Assembly: GCA_938004315.1 (NCBI GenBank)
Contig: CALKWG010000506.1
Span: forward strand, 1-20,457
DNA length: 20,457 nucleotides
Reading direction: 5' to 3'
Origin: an uncultured Spirochaetaceae bacterium
GTDB taxonomy: Bacteria > Spirochaetota > Spirochaetia > Treponematales > UBA12059
Shown piece by piece: positions 14,019 through 20,457 of this stretch (position 1 is the first letter of the stretch; each line of letters starts with the position of its first letter). The notes beneath the pieces are model-generated. The model was not told where the DNA came from and made no database searches. It worked only from the letters and a program-made list of their open reading frames with translations. Made by a program: the position numbers and the translations under genes.

Positions 14019-16070
14019 TTAGAGCTCGCGGATGCCGCCCTCGTCCCGTTTGCGGGGCTTGGGACCGGGCTTGCGGCCTACTTTCTTGCCGCTGTCCACG
14101 ACTCCCTTGGCCGCCGGCTTCCTGCCGCGCGTCGCGGGAGCTTTCTCTGCCGTAGCCTCGGGCAAGGCCGGGGCGCTCGGCTCGGCGTTCAGCATGGCCA
14201 GGTAGCCGGACGCGGCGGACTCGGGCTGCTCGTCCATGCCGGGAGGCGCGAAGGACTGGGCGATATCCTCGCGCACCGTCGAGCGACGGCGGCTGAAGGA
14301 CGCGAAGGCGGCGTCCTGGAAGCCCTTGGAAACGCCGTGCAGGAACTCGTTGAGCACATTAGCCATGCCGTCGAGGGTGGCCTTCTTGCGCTTGATGGAG
14401 GTGATATCCACGTCCAAGAGGAGGCCCGGCTGGATGTGATAGGGGTTGATCATGTAGTCGAAGCGCTGGAACTCCTTCTCCAGGAAGGACAGGCGCTCCT
14501 CCACGACCCGGCGCTGGATCGGGTACTGGTAGGCGTACATGTTCTTGAGCTTCTCGCGCATCAGGATAAGGCGGTTCTTCACCTTGTCCTTCTCGTAGAG
14601 GTAGGTGCGGTTGAGGCTCTCGACGTCGGTCTCGGCGGGCTTGACGAAGGCGATCTCGTCCCAGACCTTGGCGATGTCCTCGTAGAGGGGATCGCCGCTC
14701 TTCTCCTTGATCCGGCGGCGGATCTTATTCTTCATGATCTTAGCCAGGTCGTCGAAATCGGTGATGCGCTTCAGGAACTTGGAATCCTCGTACATCATCT
14801 CCAGCACGTCCCAGAGGTGCTGGACCTCGGTCTCGAAGCTGGTGATCTGGACGTCGTAGGCCTTGCGCTCCTCGATGAGCTGGGCGTTATCGTAGTACTG
14901 CAGGCGGATCTGGTAGCGCTCGTCGGGCAGCACCGCGCGGTCGGTATCCTCGTACTCGCGGATGATGAGCAGGCGGGCGTTCTTCAGGTTCTCGATGTAC
15001 TGATAGCCCATCTTGGAGGTGTCCAGGATGGAGGTCAGGCTGTTCACCGCGGTGTTGTAGCCGCGGTTGCGGATGTTCTCGATGTCGATGATCTTCTTGA
15101 GGTTCTCGCGGATGTTAAGCTGGTCGAAGGTGGACGGGTCGATCTCGGCGCGCAGGTTGTTGATCCTGTCCATCAGGTCCTTGGCTATGATGGTATAGCG
15201 CTTGGACTTGGGGTTCTCCACGTCGTCGTCGGTGAAGTCCTTCACCTTCTTCATCTTCTCGAAGATGATCTCGGTGTCGTTCAGCTCTTCCTTGCCCTCG
15301 TCGATCAGCTGGTCCTTGAGCCGCTCGATCTCCTTATCGATGGTATCGATGATGTGCTTGGCGATCAGGTCCTTGATCAGGTACTCGACCGTGACCTGAT
15401 AGTGGAAGATCGGGCTTATGAGCTCGGAATCGAGGATATTGACCGAGAGCTTGACGTCGGCGACGGTCTTGGGCTTCCAGGCGTTGTCCTTGAAGGCGCA
15501 CTTGACCACGGAGTAGGCGTTCTCGCCGCGGATGAAGGCGCCGACGTCTGTCTTCTGACGGAGCAGGCTGTTGGTCAGGTTCTCCAGCTCGTTCACGCCG
15601 CGCTGGATGTGGCCCTGCAGATGGCCGAACATGTTGACCATCGACTTCTCGATCTCGCCGGTGTTGAACTTATCGGCGCCGCCGACTTCGTCCAGGAGGG
15701 CCGCTATCTCCTTCGGGGTGTAGCGGGCCAGGCTCTTCATCTCTTCCTTGTCGATGAAGTTCCGGACCTTCTTCACCATCTCGTCCTCGGTCGTGACGAT
15801 ATAGCGGTTGAACATGTTCTGGTAGTTCTGGTTGAAGTAGTTGTACACCTTCTCCTTGAGGCCGCCCATCACGTCGAGGCGCTCGAGCACCTCCTTGGGC
15901 AGCTTGGATCCGATGTGGTGGAGGACCTTATTGGTCTCCTCGTGCAGGAGCTGGTCGACCTCTTTCTGCTGGTCGCGATTCTCCTGGGCGAGCGAGTTGC
16001 GAGAACCGACCGCGCTCGGCTTCTCCGGATGGAATACGTTAGGACTCTTGGGAAGGTCTATGGCACCCAT
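14019..16070 (-). CDS. cfpA: Cytoplasmic filament protein A (CfpA)
   Basis: A 683-aa, charged, almost wholly helical coiled-coil protein that matches the treponemal cytoplasmic filament subunit in length (about 680 aa) and character. CfpA forms the ribbon of filaments that runs along the cell under the inner membrane; loss in T. denticola is reported to disturb chromosome structure and cell division. Landmarks are the N-terminal [15 protein letters not shown], long heptad-like stretches such as [23 protein letters not shown] helices around 240-270, and a low-complexity tail from about 620. The tail carries two basic AT-hook-like motifs, RGRKP (648-652) and [11 protein letters not shown] (665-675). 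AAGGAG precedes the ATG at 16070, and codon choice is mostly ATC for Ile, in keeping with an abundant protein. A perfect terminator follows. Confidence 0.92.
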   Translation of the reverse strand: MGAIDLPKSPNVFHPEKPSAVGSRNSLAQENRDQQKEVDQLLHEETNKVLHHIGSKLPKEVLERLDVMGGLKEKVYNYFNQNYQNMFNRYIVTTEDEMVKKVRNFIDKEEMKSLARYTPKEIAALLDEVGGADKFNTGEIEKSMVNMFGHLQGHIQRGVNELENLTNSLLRQKTDVGAFIRGENAYSVVKCAFKDNAWKPKTVADVKLSVNILDSELISPIFHYQVTVEYLIKDLIAKHIIDTIDKEIERLKDQLIDEGKEELNDTEIIFEKMKKVKDFTDDDVENPKSKRYTIIAKDLMDRINNLRAEIDPSTFDQLNIRENLKKIIDIENIRNRGYNTAVNSLTSILDTSKMGYQYIENLKNARLLIIREYEDTDRAVLPDERYQIRLQYYDNAQLIEERKAYDVQITSFETEVQHLWDVLEMMYEDSKFLKRITDFDDLAKIMKNKIRRRIKEKSGDPLYEDIAKVWDEIAFVKPAETDVESLNRTYLYEKDKVKNRLILMREKLKNMYAYQYPIQRRVVEERLSFLEKEFQRFDYMINPYHIQPGLLLDVDITSIKRKKATLDGMANVLNEFLHGVSKGFQDAAFASFSRRRSTVREDIAQSFAPPGMDEQPESAASGYLAMLNAEPSAPALPEATAEKAPATRGRKPAAKGVVDSGKKVGRKPGPKPRKRDEGGIREL

Positions 16071-16105
16071 GATCTCTCCTTATATAGCGACGATTTCGCA
16101 CGTAG

Positions 16106-16136
16106 CGTATAGTAACCTAGTCACGAAAAAAGTAAA
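16106..16136 (-). promoter_or_regulatory. Candidate cfpA promoter
   Basis: On the minus strand TTTACT (16136-16131) is followed 16 bp later by TACTAT (16114-16109), with an overlapping alternative TATACG (16111-16106) at 19 bp. The region is AT-rich with an A/T run between the boxes. The match is moderate, and the true -10 is uncertain. Confidence 0.35.
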
Positions 16137-16322
16137 GGGCGTCGACAAAAAAAGCGACGACGATAATGACATATATATCGTAGAAACTTTCAAATTCCTC
16201 CTCAAGGCTCGCTTTAACCATCGGAAACCCGGCTCGAAGCCCCTTCCATCCAGAAATTGCTTGCCAAAGCCGGTAAAATACATGATGCTAATCGGTACTC
16301 GAGTATTCTAACGGAAGGTTCG
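16137..16322. other. Divergent intergenic region between cfpA and the vWA operon
   Basis: This is an AT-richer stretch with A-runs (16147-16153), GATAAT (16162-16167), TATATATA (near 16170-16177) and TAAAAT (16274-16279). Several could be -10 elements for the plus-strand operon, but none has a good -35 at 16-18 bp, so I do not pick one. No ORF here looks genuine. Confidence 0.4.
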
Positions 16323-17204
16323 ATGAAACGCAACCTGATTATTTTTATAATGTTAATCACCATAATCGCCGTGCCGGTTTTCGGGGAGCGCTACGAACCG
16401 ATCGACTTCTACGTACTTATCGACACCTCCCTTTCCATGGCCGACGCCATGCCGCGGGCTCGCGAGCATATCGCCGCGGAGCTCATCGGCCGCATCGCCA
16501 TCCCCGGCGACTGGCTCTGCGTCATCGGCTTCTACGGCGGCCAGGACATTATCTGGGAAGGAGAACTCCAAAACGAGGCCGCATTGGCTACCTTGGTACG
16601 ATCCGTACGGGGCCTGGAAGCGACCGGCCGTTTCACCGATATAGGCGCGGCCCTCGACTTCTTGGAAGCCAGGCTTAAAGGGCGGGGCTTGCCGGAGCGG
16701 CCTAAGTATATGCTGATGATAACGGACGAAAGGCAGGAAGCGCCCTACGGGACGCGCTACTACTCGGCCGATTACTCCATCGACCACCCTATGCTCGAGT
16801 TCATAAAAAAAGATGACCATGGGCCGTATCGCGTGATCACGATAGGCTACGGCCTGTCCGATAGGATCAGGGGGGCGAGCGAGCTCCTCATGAAAACGCT
16901 GAGCGAGCCCCCCGCGAGGCCTTCGCCGGCGCTTCCCGGCGGCGCGCCGGGCGCTCAAACCGGAGCGGCCGAGGCGCGACCCGGATCGAGCGCCCAAGCG
17001 CCCGGCCAAGCGGGGACGAGCGCGGCGGAAGGCGCTTCGGGCGGCGCTACGGCGCGCCGAAACGCGGCCGTCGCTAACGGCGCCTACCTGCTCGTCGCGG
17101 CGGGCATCCTCGCCCTGCTAACGATACTGTTGGTCGCCGGCAGGAGGAAGAAGCGCGAGCGCGAGGCCGAGCCTAAGGATGCGGAGCGCCATGACCATAG
17201 CTGA
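16323..17204 (+). CDS. Membrane-anchored von Willebrand factor A domain protein (Tp0750-like)
   Basis: A 293-aa protein. Residues 1-21 are a signal peptide ending VFG. The vWA domain (about 25-195) has a complete metal-ion-dependent adhesion site: DTSLS at 34-38 (DxSxS), T105 in GRFTDIGAA, and D135 in MITDERQ. A Pro/Ala/Gly-rich linker (about 196-248) leads to a membrane helix at 253-273 and a basic cytoplasmic end RRKKRERE, so the vWA domain should face the periplasm. The ATG at 16323 is chosen because it begins the signal peptide and has GGAAGG upstream; 22 more codons are open to 16257 but do not help. It is first in an operon with the DHH enzyme and the pallilysin-like gene. In T. pallidum, Tp0750 (vWA) neighbours pallilysin Tp0751 and has been reported to act on fibrinolysis and matrix proteins. 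Confidence 0.88.
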   Translation: MKRNLIIFIMLITIIAVPVFGERYEPIDFYVLIDTSLSMADAMPRAREHIAAELIGRIAIPGDWLCVIGFYGGQDIIWEGELQNEAALATLVRSVRGLEATGRFTDIGAALDFLEARLKGRGLPERPKYMLMITDERQEAPYGTRYYSADYSIDHPMLEFIKKDDHGPYRVITIGYGLSDRIRGASELLMKTLSEPPARPSPALPGGAPGAQTGAAEARPGSSAQAPGQAGTSAAEGASGGATARRNAAVANGAYLLVAAGILALLTILLVAGRRKKREREAEPKDAERHDHS

Positions 17205-18177
17205 AACGGCGCGCTTCTTCGGCCAAACCGAACGCATGATTCTGAGCTCCCATGAATCGCCCGACGCAGACGGCTTAGGCGCCGAATACGCCCTGACTAA
17301 GTGCCTGCGGGCCTTAGGTAAGCGCGTGCGCGCCGTGAACGCCGGTCCCGCCCCGGCGAAGTACGCCTTCATCGACGAGGAAGGGCTTATCGAGTCGATG
17401 GACGAGGCGGCCTTGGACGAGGAGGAACTGCGTTCCAGCGTCGCCGTACTCGTAGATACCAACGATATCCAGTATACCGGCGCCTTAGCCGACGCCGTAC
17501 TCGATAAGGCGGCGAGCATCTTCATCTTCGACCATCACGAGAGCAAGGGCCTCCGCCTCGGCTCGGCCTGCTCCATACCGGAGGCCTCGAGCACCTGCGA
17601 GATGGCCTTCCTGCTCATCAAGGAGCTCGGCTGCCCGCTCTCGCCCGACGTAGCCTCCGCCCTCTTCGCCGGCATCGTCTACGATACCGGATCGTTCGCC
17701 TACGCCAAGACTTCGGCCCAGACCTTCTCGGCGGCCCTCGAGCTCGTGCGGGCGGGCGCCCGCCCGTCGTGGATCCACGGCCAGCTCTACGAATCCTCGA
17801 ATACGGGCGTCCTGTTATTGCGCAAGGCGGTGCTCTCTACCCTCGAGCTGTATGACGAAGACGCTATAGCCGTTCAGATACTGACCAAAGAGATGCTCGA
17901 CGACTGCGGGGCGGCCTACGAAGACGCCGAAGAGCTCATCAACGTCCCGCTCCAAGGCAAATCGGTGCAGGTTTCTATCTTCTTTAAAAGCAACGCTTCG
18001 GGCATCCTGCGCTGCTCCCTACGATCCAAGGGGACGGTCAACGTAGCCCATATAGCCCAAGGCTTCGGAGGCGGCGGGCATAAGACTGCCGCCGGCTTCA
18101 AGTGTCCCCATCCCCTTGATACCATGCGCGCCCGGGTGCTAGAACGTGTACGTCAGGCGCTGACGGAACGCCGCTGA
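17191..18177 (+). CDS. DHH/DHHA1 phosphoesterase (NrnA-like nanoRNase/pAp phosphatase)
   Basis: A 328-aa cytoplasmic enzyme of the DHH family. It has the metal site motifs SSHESPDADGLG (19-30), VDTND (88-92), the DHH signature FDHHES (113-118) and YDTGSF (164-169), plus the DHHA1 substrate motif GFGGGGHKTAAGF (291-303). NrnA-type members degrade 2-5 nt RNA or pGpG to mononucleotides and dephosphorylate pAp; members in other bacteria act on cyclic dinucleotide products. The ATG at 17191 has GGAG six bases upstream; an in-frame ATG at 17179 would add four residues. Either way it overlaps the end of the vWA gene, so the two are coupled. Its place between two cell-envelope genes is unexpected for a nucleotide enzyme. 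Confidence 0.92.
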   Translation: MTIAETARFFGQTERMILSSHESPDADGLGAEYALTKCLRALGKRVRAVNAGPAPAKYAFIDEEGLIESMDEAALDEEELRSSVAVLVDTNDIQYTGALADAVLDKAASIFIFDHHESKGLRLGSACSIPEASSTCEMAFLLIKELGCPLSPDVASALFAGIVYDTGSFAYAKTSAQTFSAALELVRAGARPSWIHGQLYESSNTGVLLLRKAVLSTLELYDEDAIAVQILTKEMLDDCGAAYEDAEELINVPLQGKSVQVSIFFKSNASGILRCSLRSKGTVNVAHIAQGFGGGGHKTAAGFKCPHPLDTMRARVLERVRQALTERR

Positions 18178-18218
18178 GGCCCGACCGAAGATCCCCCGCG
18201 AGGACGGCTCGACCGACC

Positions 18219-19727
18219 ATGAAACGCATTCCCCAGACGCTCTTCTATGTAGCGGCCGCGCTCAGCGCCGCCGCGACGGCGTATTTTTACTTCTCAGGCA
18301 GGGCGCCGAAACGGGAGCTCGCCGGCGAACCGGTAAAATATAGGAGCTTCGACCTCGACGCCGCCGATCAGCCGGTCGCCGCGAACGGCGGCCCGGGCCG
18401 CCTGACGGCCGCGATAGAGCTGGGGGCCGACGAAACCCTCCTCGACATCTACCTTATGAACCTGGATTTCGACGAGGAGGACGAGCAGATCCTCATCGTA
18501 CGCCGGGCTAACGATCCCCGAGGCGCGATCAGGATCGTCGTCGCCGACTATTCCCAAAGCTCCCGCCGCTGGACGCGCGTCTGGGAGGGCGAGACCCTGG
18601 CGACGAAGGTCAGGACCTTCCAGGTGAGCGCGGACGATCTCGTAGGAGACCACAACGTCTCTATCGTTTGCTTCGGCTTGAACGACGCCAGCCAGCAAAC
18701 CATGACGGTCTTCTGGCGGGAACCGGCGGCCGGGCGCCTGTCCTTCGTTAAAGTCTTCGAGACCGCGGCCGACGTGATCAGCGTGGAGACAGTAACCCGC
18801 CCCGATAGCTATAAACTAGGCCAGACGAACGGCGAAAGCTGGCCGATTTCAGTCTGGCGCCCCGACGAGCTCGGCGCTTCTACCATGGATCAGATACGCG
18901 AGACCTGGCGTTGGAGCTTCCAAGATCGCAGCTACGTCAAGGCCGCGCAGGAGCGGATACCGGGAGCGAGCATCGCCAAGCGCCTAGTCGACGCGGTGCT
19001 GGACGGCGATCCGTCGACCTTCGAGAGCTGGCTGGACGGTATCTGGTATAAGGAATCTACCGACCCGCTTTCGCCCCAGGCTTTATTCTTAACCTTCCAG
19101 CCTAGGGATACCTCGCTGCTCTTCTCAGGCCAGGGGGTGGTCGAGGTCTATCAATGGGAGGCTTCGAACGCCACGCGCTTCGGCATCTACGTCTCGGCGA
19201 GGAATCAGGTCGTGAGGAACGTGCGGAGGCTCCTGGATATCGAGCTCGCGGCCGCCGACCTTATCCAGGTCCGCGTGTTCCAGGACCTGAAGGTGAAAGC
19301 CGACATCTCCGGCCGCTGGGACGGCCGCTACCGGCGCTTGAGCGCCGATACCGCGCGGGCCTTCAGGCGGCCGCCCTCGGCCGCCGCCTCCGCCGCGTTG
19401 GATTTGGACGGCCTCTACGTCGCGGCCGACGGTTCGACGCTGACCTTGGCCGGCTCGTCGTATAGTTGGACGCGGGCCGACGGCCTCGAGCAGGGCGGAT
19501 TCAGTTCGTTCAAGCTGCAAGGCGTCGACGTCCTGGACCTGAGGGCGCTGAGCGCCAACGGCCAGCCCTCCTCCGCCAGGACGAGTTGGATCGTCCGCCT
19601 CGATAGCCGCAGCGAGGATGGCGGCGCCCCCGTACGGGTGCTGCGCCTACAGCCGGCCCGCGTGCGCATCGACGGCGTAGGGCGCGAGGACGGGCCGGAA
19701 CTCGTCTTGGAGAAGCGCGATGAGTGA
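18219..19727 (+). CDS. Pallilysin-like (Tp0751 family) envelope protein lacking HEXXH
   Basis: A 502-aa protein with an N-terminal membrane segment at 7-27 (signal anchor or peptide; no lipobox). Residues 264-378 align with what I recall of T. pallidum pallilysin, whose core is a lipocalin-like fold: WLDGIWYKES against LLAGLWIQTE, VRNVRRLLDIEL against ISSIRRRLEVTF, VRVFQDLKVK against VRAVEDVARLK, and SGRWDGRYRR against TSMWDGQYTR. The T. pallidum metalloprotease motif HEVIH is ADLIQ here (346-350), and no HEXXH occurs elsewhere, so protease activity is not supported. About 235 residues precede the core (beta-rich, with acidic FDEEDEQ at 84-90) and a further beta-rich domain with LDGLYVAADGSTLTL follows at 394-502; T. 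pallidum (237 aa) lacks both. It is third in the operon, 41 nt after the DHH gene, with a weak ribosome binding site. Confidence 0.82.
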   Translation: MKRIPQTLFYVAAALSAAATAYFYFSGRAPKRELAGEPVKYRSFDLDAADQPVAANGGPGRLTAAIELGADETLLDIYLMNLDFDEEDEQILIVRRANDPRGAIRIVVADYSQSSRRWTRVWEGETLATKVRTFQVSADDLVGDHNVSIVCFGLNDASQQTMTVFWREPAAGRLSFVKVFETAADVISVETVTRPDSYKLGQTNGESWPISVWRPDELGASTMDQIRETWRWSFQDRSYVKAAQERIPGASIAKRLVDAVLDGDPSTFESWLDGIWYKESTDPLSPQALFLTFQPRDTSLLFSGQGVVEVYQWEASNATRFGIYVSARNQVVRNVRRLLDIELAAADLIQVRVFQDLKVKADISGRWDGRYRRLSADTARAFRRPPSAAASAALDLDGLYVAADGSTLTLAGSSYSWTRADGLEQGGFSSFKLQGVDVLDLRALSANGQPSSARTSWIVRLDSRSEDGGAPVRVLRLQPARVRIDGVGREDGPELVLEKRDE

Positions 19728-19759
19728 AGCCTGGCGGCGCGGCGCGACGCGACGCGGAC

Positions 19760-20457
19760 TTAGAACAGCGGCCAAGCCTCGAAGCCGGCGTCCTTGATGC
19801 GCAGGAGCGTGGCCCCGGGATCGCTTCCGGCCGGCACGATGACGGTGAAGACGGCCCCCCTATCGTCGTTCCTTGAACGCAGGCTCGCGTTGAAACCCAA
19901 GCCGTTCAGCCGCTTAACCAAGGCCTGAGCGTTCGCCTGATCCCGAAACGCGCCGACTTGGTAGTGGGTCGGGCCAGCCGACGCTTCCGAGGCGGCTTGC
20001 GACGCGGTAGCGGTCCCGCCGGCCGCTACGGTCGCCGGCGCGACGGGGGTCGGCGCGACGGGGGTCGCGCCGACCGATGACGGGGCCGCGGCCTCGGGAG
20101 GCGTCCAGCCGTAGTCGGCCGAGGCGCCGAGCAAGGCTAAAAACGCCTGCGAACCGCCGCCGACGCCGCCGAACTCGGCCTTGATGCGCCTCTCGTACTC
20201 GGCCTTCTCCTGGCCTTCGGCCAAGGACGCCGCGAGCTCCAAGGCGGCGAGCCTCCGCGCCGGGCCGACGCCGTCCAGCAACTCGCGCGCCGCCTTCAAG
20301 GCCGCCTCCGTCTCTCCCGCGGCGGCGCGCGCGCGCGCGGCCACTAAGGCGGCCACGGCGCGCAGCTCGCGATCTTGGGTCGATAAGCCGGCGGCCTCGG
20401 CTACGAAGCGCGCCTTCTCGATGTCGCCTGCGTAGAGCAGGCACAGGGCCGAGGCTA
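19760..20457 (-). CDS. SPOR-domain protein, 5' end outside window
   Basis: The frame is open from the stop at 19760 to the right edge; at least 231 residues are visible and the start is missing. The upstream part is helical and TPR-like, Ala-rich with repeated AAxELLDG-type helices. A Pro/Ala/Thr linker containing TPVAPTPVAP follows, and then a SPOR domain of about 70 residues at the C-terminus, beginning THYQVGAFRDQANAQALV and including RLNGLGFNASL and AVFTVIVPAG. SPOR domains bind glycan strands stripped of stem peptides, typically at division sites, so it is probably a periplasmic envelope protein; its export signal would lie outside the window. It converges with the pallilysin-like gene, leaving 32 bp in which I see no terminator. 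Confidence 0.85.
   Translation of the reverse strand, partial: ASALCLLYAGDIEKARFVAEAAGLSTQDRELRAVAALVAARARAAAGETEAALKAARELLDGVGPARRLAALELAASLAEGQEKAEYERRIKAEFGGVGGGSQAFLALLGASADYGWTPPEAAAPSSVGATPVAPTPVAPATVAAGGTATASQAASEASAGPTHYQVGAFRDQANAQALVKRLNGLGFNASLRSRNDDRGAVFTVIVPAGSDPGATLLRIKDAGFEAWPLF
20037..20066. repeat. Tandem 15-bp duplication in the SPOR protein linker
   Basis: Two identical copies of a 15-bp unit (20037-20051 and 20052-20066) encode the TPVAP TPVAP repeat of the linker. The unit keeps the reading frame, so copy number can vary without breaking the gene. Confidence 0.8.

Noticed and set aside
14337..16112. A 591-codon open frame on the plus strand opposite cfpA
   Set aside because: It is Leu/Val/Asp/His-rich with no recognisable motif and mirrors the coiled-coil cfpA frame, a normal by-product of GC-rich codon use. 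It has no ribosome binding site.
18219..19727. Zinc protease activity or lipoprotein anchoring for the pallilysin-like protein
   Set aside because: I searched the translated protein for HEXXH and for a lipobox cysteine after the first helix and found neither.
19721..19798. Short ORF starting in the ATGA at the end of the pallilysin-like gene
   Set aside because: It codes only about 25 Arg-rich residues and runs into the opposite-strand SPOR gene with no ribosome binding site.
1..20457. CRISPR arrays, tRNA/rRNA genes, insertion sequences, phage genes
   Set aside because: No regularly spaced repeats, cloverleaf-like sequences, transposase motifs or terminal inverted repeats were noticed on either strand.

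Overview
The window looks like a piece of chromosome from a high-GC (roughly 60-65% by eye) Treponema-type spirochaete. The diagnostic gene is a full-length cytoplasmic filament protein A (cfpA) on the minus strand, a protein known from treponemes. Around it are a PPDK-like gene, a homologue of the treponemal adhesin pallilysin (Tp0751), and a membrane-anchored vWA protein like Tp0750. From memory this matches the T. pallidum tp0746-tp0751 neighbourhood. The remainder is ordinary chromosomal content. I saw no insertion sequence, phage gene, CRISPR array, tRNA or rRNA.

Layout. Positions 1-1248 (minus): the 3' side of queD overlaps the start of a D12-class adenine DNA methylase that runs off the left edge. 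Positions 1397-1918 (plus): a small exported, probably beta-barrel, protein. Positions 2035-4679 (plus): murE and ddl joined by an ATGA overlap, a peptidoglycan precursor pair. Positions 4918-6117 (plus): ornithine aminotransferase (rocD) behind an AT-rich promoter region, ending at a strong hairpin terminator; a second promoter-like site lies just before that hairpin and could give a short RNA. Positions 6237-7520 (minus) and 7584-9479 (plus): an orphan sensor histidine kinase and a large TPR protein, divergent and 63 bp apart. Positions 9553-10110 (plus): an unrecognised 185-aa protein with strong expression signals.

Positions 10252-16070 (minus): cfpA, then a perfect terminator, then a 347-aa two-domain protein followed 12 nt later by a PPDK-like protein. 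Positions 16323-19727 (plus, divergent from cfpA): vWA protein, DHH/DHHA1 phosphoesterase and pallilysin-like protein in one apparent operon. Positions 19760-20457 (minus): a SPOR-domain protein running off the right edge.

The most unusual content is the cfpA-side minus-strand cluster. The PPDK-like protein has normal length, the phosphohistidine and an intact PEP/pyruvate half, but every ATP-grasp residue I can align to the catalytic set of characterised PPDK is replaced. The protein encoded just before it ends in a domain whose sequence pattern resembles the PTS phosphocarrier HPr. Together they suggest a PEP-driven, Enzyme I/HPr-like phosphorelay built from a PPDK scaffold and encoded behind the filament gene. 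This is inference and testable. The second highlight is the pallilysin homologue: it lacks the HEXXH motif described for T. pallidum and carries extra domains on both sides of the shared core.
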